From Betaproteobacteria bacterium UBA6904 (GTDB taxonomy: Bacteria > Pseudomonadota > Gammaproteobacteria > Burkholderiales > SG8-39): a stretch of DNA of 16,649 bases. A model generated the notes under the pieces. The model saw nothing but the letters and a program-made list of their open reading frames with translations. It did not search any database and had not been told where the DNA came from. The position numbers and the translations under genes were made by a program. Positions 1 to 6,385 of the stretch are shown one piece after another (the first letter of the stretch is position 1; each line of letters opens with the position of its first letter). The stretch lies in NCBI GenBank assembly GCA_002451175.1, contig DKBI01000106.1, positions 20,614-37,262 of the forward strand. The letters run 5' to 3'.

Positions 1-1302
1 ACCATCCAGGCGCAGATCCTGCAGCTCATGAAGCAGCTGCAGGCGGAACTGCACATGGCCATGCTCATGATCACGCACGACCTGGGCATCGTGGCCAACA
101 TGGCCGACGAAGTGGTGGTCATGTATCACGGCAGGGTCATGGAGGCCGGCTCCCTGGATGACATCTTCCGCGACCCGCGCCATCCCTATCTCCGCGCGCT
201 GATGCGCGCGGTGCCGCGCTTCAACATGGCGCCCGGCGAGCGCCTGACGCCGATCCGGGAGGCGCGCGCCTCGACGGAGCATCTGATCTCCGGGGCGGCA
301 CGGCCGCACGTCGCGCACGCGCACGACGGCCCGCTGCTGACGGTGCGCGGCCTCACGAAGCGGTTCACCACGCGCCGCACATCGTGGTTCGGCGCCAAGC
401 CGGGCGGCGAGGTGCTCGCTGTGGACGACGTGAGCCTGGAGGTGCGCCGCGGCGAGTGCCTCGGGCTGGTCGGCGAGTCGGGCTGCGGAAAGACGACGAC
501 CGCGAAGATGATCATGCGCGCGATGCGGCCGGACGCCGGTGAAATCGTCTTCAACGAGCAGGGCGTGCCGCGCGACGTGCTTGCGCTCGAGGGCGACGAT
601 CTGTTCGCCTACCGGCGCAAGGTGCAATTCGTCTTCCAGGACCCGTTCAGCTCGCTCAACCCGCGCATGACGGCGTACGACATCATCAGCGAGCCGCTCG
701 TGATCCACCGCATCGGCGATGCCGACGAGCGGTTTGCGCGGGTCAAGGAACTGATGGGCCTCGTCGGCCTCGACATCCGCTTCCTGCGCCGCTATCCGCA
801 CAGCTTTTCCGGGGGCCAGCGCCAGCGCATCGGCATTGCGCGCGCCCTGGCCCTCAGTCCCGAGCTGCTGTTGTGCGACGAACCGGTGTCCGCGCTCGAC
901 GTTTCGGTACAGGCCCAGGTGCTCAACCTGCTGCTCGACCTGCAGGACGCGCTGAGCCTGACGTACATCCTGATCTCGCACAACCTGGCCGTCGTCAATT
1001 ACCTTGCGGATCGCATCGCGGTGATGTGCGCCGGACGCATCGTCGAGGTGGCGTCGTACGACGAGCTGTTCCGCAATCCGGTTCATCCTTACACGCGGGC
1101 GCTGTTCGCGGCGGTGCCGGATCCGGACCTCGACCGCAAGCTCGACTTTGCCGCCCTCATGGAAGGCAAGGCATCCAATCCCGCGGCGTGGCCGCAGCCG
1201 TTCTGCCTCGACGGGTCGGTCAAGCTGCCGTTGCTCGACGTCGGCGACGGGCACCTGGTGCGGGCGAGTGCCGACGCGGACGTATCGGAGCTGCGCGCGT
1301 GA
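1..1302 (+). CDS. Dipeptide/oligopeptide ABC transporter, fused double ATPase (3' part)
   Basis: This is the cytoplasmic ATP-hydrolysing subunit of a peptide-type importer. The reading frame is open from base 1, so the start and most of the first nucleotide-binding domain (NBD) lie outside the window and 433 residues are visible. The first NBD contributes only its end: the post-Walker B TIQAQIL segment and the H-loop ITHDLGIV, followed by an oligopeptide-type C-terminal extension (RHPYLRALMRAVP). A complete second NBD follows: Walker A GESGCGKTT (472-498), a Q-loop in FVFQDPFSSLNPR (about 628-666), signature FSGGQ (805-819), Walker B ending in CDEP with the catalytic Glu codon at 880-882, and the H-loop His at 979-981. 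A second extension reads NPVHPYTRALFAAVPDPD. The double-NBD layout resembles YejF/GsiA/DppDF fusions. All motifs of the second NBD are intact. Its stop overlaps the start of the binding-protein gene by one base (TGATG). The substrate (peptide, opine, glutathione or microcin) cannot be read from this subunit. Confidence 0.93.
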   Translation, partial: TIQAQILQLMKQLQAELHMAMLMITHDLGIVANMADEVVVMYHGRVMEAGSLDDIFRDPRHPYLRALMRAVPRFNMAPGERLTPIREARASTEHLISGAARPHVAHAHDGPLLTVRGLTKRFTTRRTSWFGAKPGGEVLAVDDVSLEVRRGECLGLVGESGCGKTTTAKMIMRAMRPDAGEIVFNEQGVPRDVLALEGDDLFAYRRKVQFVFQDPFSSLNPRMTAYDIISEPLVIHRIGDADERFARVKELMGLVGLDIRFLRRYPHSFSGGQRQRIGIARALALSPELLLCDEPVSALDVSVQAQVLNLLLDLQDALSLTYILISHNLAVVNYLADRIAVMCAGRIVEVASYDELFRNPVHPYTRALFAAVPDPDLDRKLDFAALMEGKASNPAAWPQPFCLDGSVKLPLLDVGDGHLVRASADADVSELRA

Positions 1303-3191
1303 TGGGGCGCCTGTGGATGCTTGCGGTCGCGTGGCTCGCCCTGTCGGCGCCAGTCGCGACGGCGGCCGCCGAATCCATCGAGACGCCGATGTACAAGGAC
1401 GACGTCGCCGCGGGCAAATTGCCTCCGGTCAGCGAGCGCGTGCCACGGGCGCCGCTCGTCGTCGCGCTGGAGGGCGGGGCCGGCGTGCCGGGCCGCCACG
1501 GCGGCACGCTCAACATGCTGATCGGCCGCAGCCGCGACGTGCGCATGCTGGTGGTCTACGGCTATGCGCGGCTCGTCGGCTACGACCGCAATCTTGCCCT
1601 CGCTCCCGACATCGTCGAAAGCTACGACGTGAAGGAGGACCGCAGCTTCACGTTCCGGCTGCGCAAGGGGCATCGCTGGTCGGACGGGGAGCCGTTCACG
1701 ACCGAGGACTTCCGCTATTACTGGGAGGACGTGGCGAACAACCGCGAGCTCAGCCCGACGGGTCCGCCGCGCGATCTGCTGGTCGACGGTGAGCCGCCGA
1801 AATTCGAAATCCTCGACGCCCAGACGGTGCGCTTCACGTGGTCGAAGCCGAATCCGGATTTCCTGCCGAACCTGGCCGGGGCGTCGTCGCTGTTCATCTA
1901 CCGGCCGGCGCATTACCTGCGCAAGTTTCACAAGAAATACTCGAAGAAGGTGGCGGAGGCCGAGGCGAACGGCACCGCGAAACGCAAGTGGTCGCAGATC
2001 CACAACCGGCTGGACAACATGTACCAGTTCGACAATCCGGACCTGCCGACGCTGCAGCCGTGGATGAACACGACCCGCCCGCCCGCCGATCGCTTCGTCG
2101 CATTGCGCAATCCCTATTTCCACCGCGTCGACGTCAACGGGCGGCAGCTGCCCTATGTGGACCAGGTCATCATGGCAGTCGCGGATTCGAAGCTGATCCC
2201 GGCGAAGACCGGCGCCGGCGAGGCCGACCTCCAGGCGCGGGAGCTGCAATTCAACAACTACACCTTTCTCAAGCAGCACGAGAAGCGCAACAGCTACCGG
2301 ACGCTGCTGTGGCGCACGGGAAGCGGCTCGCAGTTCGCGCTCTACCCGAACCTGAACGTCAACGATCCCGTCTGGCGCCAGGTGCTGCGTGACGTGCGGT
2401 TCCGGCGAGCGCTGTCGCTGGCGATCGACCGCTCGCTGGTGAATCAGGTGATCTATTTCGGCCTCGGCGCCGAATCGAACAACACCGTCCTCGCGGAAAG
2501 TCCGCTGTTCCGCGAGAAGTACCGCAGGCGCTGGGCGAGCTACGACCGCAAGGCCGCGAACACTTTGCTCGACTCGATCGGGCTGCTGCGCGGCCGCGAC
2601 GGAGTCAGGCGCCTGCCGGACGGCCGGCCGCTCGAGATCATCGTCGAGACCGCCGGCGAGGGCACCGAGCAGACCGATGTCCTCGAGTTGATCCGCGAGA
2701 CCTGGCGGGAGGTCGGCATCCAGCTCTTCACCAAGCCCTCGCAGCGCGAGAACTTCCGCAAACGCGTCTTTTCCGGCGAGACGGTGATGGCGGCCTGGAG
2801 CGGGCTGGACAATGGCGTGCCCACCCCGGAGATGAGCCCCGAGATGCTCGCGCCGACCAACCAGCAGCAGCTGCAATGGCCGAAATTCGGCCAGTTCTTC
2901 GAGACGAGCGGCAAGGCGGGGGACGCGCTCGACATGCCCGAAGTGAAGGCGCTGGCGGCGCTACTCCAGGACTGGTACGGCGCGACCGACCGCGCCGAGC
3001 GCGAGCGCATCTGGCACCGCATGCTCGAGATCCACGCCGAGCAGCAGTTCGTGATCGGGGTCGTCTCTGGCGTGCCCCAGCCGGTGATCGCGCGGACGAC
3101 GCTGATGAACGTGCCCGAGCGCGGGCTGTATAACTGGAATCCCGGGGCGTTCTTCGGGATCTACCGGCCGGACACGTTCTGGTACAAGTGA
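1302..3191 (+). CDS. ABC transporter solute-binding protein, family 5 (peptide type)
   Basis: Predicted periplasmic binding protein of the importer, 629 residues. I start it at the ATG overlapping the upstream stop (TGATG). It follows a GGAG at 1287-1290 and begins a good Sec signal peptide (hydrophobic residues about 4-17, probable cleavage after Ala23 in TAAAE). The open frame upstream of it is a shadow of the ATPase gene. There is no lipobox Cys, so it should be soluble rather than a lipoprotein. Family-5 hallmarks are GGTLNMLI near residue 67, the stretch APDIVESYDV followed by FTFRLRKGHRWSDGEPFTTEDF (about 101-137), and RDVRFRRALSLAIDRSLV (about 363-380). It is longer than DppA/OppA (about 535-545) and nearer YejA-like proteins. 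An Asn/Gln-rich, charged segment around 200-240 is an addition relative to DppA. Ligand unknown. Confidence 0.92.
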   Translation: MGRLWMLAVAWLALSAPVATAAAESIETPMYKDDVAAGKLPPVSERVPRAPLVVALEGGAGVPGRHGGTLNMLIGRSRDVRMLVVYGYARLVGYDRNLALAPDIVESYDVKEDRSFTFRLRKGHRWSDGEPFTTEDFRYYWEDVANNRELSPTGPPRDLLVDGEPPKFEILDAQTVRFTWSKPNPDFLPNLAGASSLFIYRPAHYLRKFHKKYSKKVAEAEANGTAKRKWSQIHNRLDNMYQFDNPDLPTLQPWMNTTRPPADRFVALRNPYFHRVDVNGRQLPYVDQVIMAVADSKLIPAKTGAGEADLQARELQFNNYTFLKQHEKRNSYRTLLWRTGSGSQFALYPNLNVNDPVWRQVLRDVRFRRALSLAIDRSLVNQVIYFGLGAESNNTVLAESPLFREKYRRRWASYDRKAANTLLDSIGLLRGRDGVRRLPDGRPLEIIVETAGEGTEQTDVLELIRETWREVGIQLFTKPSQRENFRKRVFSGETVMAAWSGLDNGVPTPEMSPEMLAPTNQQQLQWPKFGQFFETSGKAGDALDMPEVKALAALLQDWYGATDRAERERIWHRMLEIHAEQQFVIGVVSGVPQPVIARTTLMNVPERGLYNWNPGAFFGIYRPDTFWYK

Positions 3192-3198
3192 GCGCGCC

Positions 3199-4224
3199 AT
3201 GCTGACCTACACCATTCGCCGGCTGCTGATCATGATCCCGACGCTGCTGGTGATCAGCTTCGTGACGTTCAGCATCATCAAGCTGCCGCCGGGCGATTTC
3301 CTGTCCAACCAGATTGCCGAGCTGAAGAGCCAGGGCGACAACGCGGCGCTCGAGAAGGTGGAATTTCTGCGCAAGCAGTACGGGCTGGACAAGCCGTTCG
3401 TCGAGCAGTACGCGGTGTGGATCGGCCTGTGGCGCGGCGAGAAGGGTTTTTCCGGCCTGCTGCAGGGCGACTGGGGCTGGTCCTTCGAGTACGACCTGCC
3501 GGTCGGGGACGTCGTCGGCGACCGCATGGTGCTGTCCTTCATCCTCAACTTCTCGGTCATCCTGTTCACCTGGGCGATTGCCTTCCCGATCGGCGTCTAC
3601 GCGGCAACGCACCAGTACAGCTGGGGCGACCACGGCTTGACGCTGCTGGGTTACGTCGGCCTGGCGACGCCCAATTTCCTGTTCGCCCTGGTGCTGATGT
3701 ACTTCGCCAACGTGGAGTTCGGGCTTTCGATCGGCGGCATCATGGATCCCGAATACCTCGGCCAGCCCTGGGGCTGGGCCAAGTTCCGCTCGGTGCTCAG
3801 TCATCTGTGGATTCCGGTGATCGTGATCGGCACCTCGGGCACGGCGGCGATGATTCGCCGCCTGCGCGCCAATCTGCTGGACGAACTGCAGAAGCAGTAC
3901 GTCGTCACGGCGCGCGCGCGCGGCGTGCCCGCGGTGCGCCTGCTGATCAAGTATCCGCTGCGCATGGCGCTCAACCCGTTCATCGCCGACATCGGCAACC
4001 TGCTGCCGAGCGTGATTTCCGGATCCGCCATCGTCGCGGTGGTGCTGTCGCTGCAAACCTCGGGGCCGATGCTGCTCGAGGCGCTCCGCAGCCAGGACCA
4101 GTACCTTGCCGGGTCGTTCCTCATGTTCCTGTCGCTGCTCACCGTGGTCGGCATGTTCATTTCCGACCTGCTGCTCGCGGCGCTTGACCCGCGCATCCGC
4201 CTGACCGGGGGGACGGCCAAGTGA
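3199..4224 (+). CDS. Peptide-type ABC transporter permease, DppB/YejB class
   Basis: Inner-membrane channel subunit, 341 residues, starting 7 bp after the binding-protein stop. It opens with the MLTYTIRRLLIMIPTLLVIS signature of the first membrane helix of DppB-type permeases, followed by a periplasmic segment (about 33-105) with the usual QYGLDKPFVEQY motif. Further hydrophobic helices lie about 113-135, 147-172, 200-217, 270-292 and 308-330. The cytoplasmic EAA loop that contacts the ATPase is visible as VVTARARGVPAVRLLIKYPLR (about 235-255). The ribosome-binding site is weak, so translation may rely on coupling from the gene before. Its last codons overlap the next gene by 4 bp. Specificity is not readable. 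Confidence 0.93.
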   Translation: MLTYTIRRLLIMIPTLLVISFVTFSIIKLPPGDFLSNQIAELKSQGDNAALEKVEFLRKQYGLDKPFVEQYAVWIGLWRGEKGFSGLLQGDWGWSFEYDLPVGDVVGDRMVLSFILNFSVILFTWAIAFPIGVYAATHQYSWGDHGLTLLGYVGLATPNFLFALVLMYFANVEFGLSIGGIMDPEYLGQPWGWAKFRSVLSHLWIPVIVIGTSGTAAMIRRLRANLLDELQKQYVVTARARGVPAVRLLIKYPLRMALNPFIADIGNLLPSVISGSAIVAVVLSLQTSGPMLLEALRSQDQYLAGSFLMFLSLLTVVGMFISDLLLAALDPRIRLTGGTAK

Positions 4225-5390
4225 GCGCCACCGCGACCACCGCGCGCCCGGAGCATTTCGTCTCCACGGAGCCGTTCGATCCGCAGGCGACCGAATGGCT
4301 GACGCCGGAGCAGGAACGCTTCTACCGCGCCTCGCAGTGGAAGATCATGTGGTGGAAATTCCGCCGGCACCGGATCGCGCTGATCTCCGGCGTCGTCCTG
4401 CTGCTGTTCTACGCCTCGACGCTGGTGAGCGAGGTGCTGGCCCCGTACAACCTGCATACGCGCGACACGCGGCACATTTACGCGCCGCCCCAGGCCATCC
4501 ACCTGTTCCACGAGGGCCGGCTCGTCGGCCCGTTTGTCTACGGGTACGACATGCGCCTGAACATGGAAACCCTCAAGCGCGAATACGTCGAGAACGTCGC
4601 CAAGGTGCAGCCGATGCGGTTCTTTTGCCACGGGGACGAGTACCGTTTCTGGGGCATGATCGAGGGCACCTTCCACGTCGTCTGCGCGGCCGAGGGCGGC
4701 ACGCTGTTCCTGCTCGGCACCGACCGGCTCGGGCGCGACTTGCTGTCGCGCATCATCTACGGCACGCGGATCTCGCTGACCGTCGGGCTGCTCGGCATCG
4801 TCGTCAGCTTCCTGATCGGCATCGTCCTCGGCGGCATCTCGGGCTACTACGGCGGCTGGATCGACACCGTGATCCAGCGCTTCATCGAGATGGTGCGCTC
4901 CTTCCCCGAGCTGCCGCTCTGGATGGCCCTGTCGGCTGCGCTCCCGGTGAACTGGAGCCCGCTGCTGGTGTATTTCGGCATCACGATCATCCTCGGCCTC
5001 CTCGACTGGCCCGGGCTCGCGCGCGCGGTGCGTTCGAAACTGCTGGCGCTGCGCGAAGAGGACTTCGCCTCGGCGGCGGTGCTCATGGGCGCCGGCCCCG
5101 GGCGCGTGATCGGGCGGCATCTGCTGCCCAGTTTTGCGAGCCACCTGATCGCCTCGGCCAGCCTGTCGGTGCCGAGCATGATCCTCGGCGAGACGGCGCT
5201 CTCGTTCCTCGGATTGGGGCTGCGGCCCCCGGTGACGAGCTGGGGCGTACTGCTCAACGAAGCGCAGAACATCAACGCCGTGGCGCTCTACCCGTGGATC
5301 ATGCTCTCCGTCGTGCCGGTGTTCATCGTCGTCCTCGCCTTCAATTTCTTCGGCGACGGCCTGCGCGACGCGGCGGACCCCTACAAGTAG
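4221..5390 (+). CDS. Peptide-type ABC transporter permease, DppC/YejE class, with long loop
   Basis: Second channel subunit, 389 residues. It starts at a GTG forming a GTGA overlap with the stop of the preceding permease. A cytoplasmic N-terminal tail of about 50 residues precedes the first helix (about 51-72). The family landmark GTDRLGRDLLSRIIYGTRISL is at about 166-186, and further helices lie at about 186-208, 240-262 and 364-383. The EAA loop is DFASAAVLMGAGPGRVIGRHLLP (about 281-303), followed by GETALSFLGLGLRPP. DppC is about 300 residues. The extra length is mostly the extracytoplasmic loop between helix 1 and the GTD motif (about 75-165), which carries two cysteines (C136, C155) that could form a disulfide in the periplasm. 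This is the last gene of the operon, and its stop is one base from the stop of the converging methyltransferase gene. Confidence 0.92.
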   Translation: MSATATTARPEHFVSTEPFDPQATEWLTPEQERFYRASQWKIMWWKFRRHRIALISGVVLLLFYASTLVSEVLAPYNLHTRDTRHIYAPPQAIHLFHEGRLVGPFVYGYDMRLNMETLKREYVENVAKVQPMRFFCHGDEYRFWGMIEGTFHVVCAAEGGTLFLLGTDRLGRDLLSRIIYGTRISLTVGLLGIVVSFLIGIVLGGISGYYGGWIDTVIQRFIEMVRSFPELPLWMALSAALPVNWSPLLVYFGITIILGLLDWPGLARAVRSKLLALREEDFASAAVLMGAGPGRVIGRHLLPSFASHLIASASLSVPSMILGETALSFLGLGLRPPVTSWGVLLNEAQNINAVALYPWIMLSVVPVFIVVLAFNFFGDGLRDAADPYK

Positions 5391-5391
5391 A

Positions 5392-6222
5392 TCAGGCGCG
5401 CTTGCGCAGCCAGAGGCTGCTCTCGCGCGCGCCGGGCAGCAGGGGCAGCCGTGCCAGAACGCCCTGCGTCAGCCACTCCGGCCGGCGCGCCACCACGTAG
5501 GCGCTGGAGAACTCGACGGCGTAGCCTCCGGTCGCGACGAGCGGCGCAACCGCGAGCTGCTCGTTATAGCCGCGCCAGGCCCATTCGGCCGGGTAATCGT
5601 GCGGCAGAAAGATGTCGTGGAAATGCACCAGCACGCCCGAGGGCAGCCCGGGCAGCACGCGGTTGAGGAGATGATCCACGTCCGTGCCCGGCATCAGCAC
5701 GTGGCTGGAGTCGATGAAGACGAAGTCGTTCGCCGCGAGTCCTGCGAACGGCGCGTCGCCCACGTCCTGGACGCGGGCGCGGAGAAATTCGACGTCCAGA
5801 CCGTCCAGCGTTGCGCGTGGCGCCGGATCGATCGCCGTGATCCGCGTCGCGCAGCCCGCCTCGCGGACGGCGCGGGCGAGAAACCGCGTCGAGTGCCCGG
5901 AGCCGATCTCGACGATGCGGCGGGGCCGCTGCCGGGCCACCATCGCAAACGCCGCAGCACCATCCAGCCGGGGGAACCAATCCTGCGTCCAGCGCGGCGC
6001 CGGCGGCGGGCCGCCCAGACGCTCCAGCGATGCGGCGCAGCCCTCGATGGCCTCGAGGTGCCCGCGGAGCGCGGCTTCGCACGATTGGAATGCGGCGGCG
6101 GATGCCGGGTAGGGCGGCAGCGCACCCGCTGGCGGCAGCGCGCTCGCGCCCCGCAGAGGAATGAAGAACCCGCGCCTCGCAAGACCGAGGACCGTCAGGA
6201 TGCCGTCACTTCTGAGCTTCAT
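5392..6222 (-). CDS. Class I SAM-dependent methyltransferase (Methyltransf_24-like)
   Basis: Predicted cytoplasmic methyltransferase of 276 residues, acceptor unknown. Motif I is RRIVEIGSGHSTRFLARA (about 101-118), the acidic residue at the end of strand 2 is in AIDPAPR (D132), and motif IV-like DFVFIDSSHV lies at about 166-175. HFHDIFLPHDYPAEW (about 200-214) resembles the His-Asp metal-site region of the Methyltransf_24/CmcI-like group, so dependence on a divalent cation is possible but unproven. The ATG at 6222 is chosen because AGGGGG (complement of 6231-6236) lies 8 bp upstream. The first 100 residues are Ala/Pro-rich and less conserved in appearance. It converges on the importer operon with one intervening base and is divergent from the ABC gene at 6386, so a functional link with either is not shown. 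Confidence 0.85.
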   Translation of the reverse strand: MKLRSDGILTVLGLARRGFFIPLRGASALPPAGALPPYPASAAAFQSCEAALRGHLEAIEGCAASLERLGGPPPAPRWTQDWFPRLDGAAAFAMVARQRPRRIVEIGSGHSTRFLARAVREAGCATRITAIDPAPRATLDGLDVEFLRARVQDVGDAPFAGLAANDFVFIDSSHVLMPGTDVDHLLNRVLPGLPSGVLVHFHDIFLPHDYPAEWAWRGYNEQLAVAPLVATGGYAVEFSSAYVVARRPEWLTQGVLARLPLLPGARESSLWLRKRA

Positions 6223-6385
6223 GCGCTGTGCCCCCTGGCGCGCGCGCCGATTCTGCCGACCGCTGACATCGGATCACTATAGCGGATTCGAAAACGCACC
6301 CTGCGCGCCGCCCCGCCGGATTTCGTGCAAAGGGCGTGCGGGACGGTAATATCGGGGTCCCCGGGGAGGGGAACGACGAACCGCG
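6223..6385. other. Divergent intergenic region with possible weak promoters
   Basis: This 163-bp spacer separates the methyltransferase (leftward) from the ABC/cNMP pair (rightward). It contains two -10-like elements: TATAGT on the - strand (complement of about 6278-6283) pointing at the methyltransferase, and TAATAT on the + strand (6347-6352) pointing at the ABC gene. Neither has a convincing -35 at the right distance, so these are only candidates. A purine-rich GGGGAGGGG (6363-6371) could serve as ribosome-binding site for the ABC gene, although its spacing of 14 bp to the ATG is long. Confidence 0.35.

Noticed and set aside
873..1301. N-terminal extension of the solute-binding protein frame
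   Set aside because: It overlaps the conserved second NBD of the ATPase. A signal peptide begins at the ATG at 1302, so the upstream part is out-of-frame ATPase sequence.
1089..5144. Long antisense frames (1089-2876, 2728-4056, 3801-5144) under the importer genes
   Set aside because: They have low-complexity Arg/His/Ala/Gln-rich translations typical of shadow frames in GC-rich DNA, and lie entirely under well-supported transporter genes.
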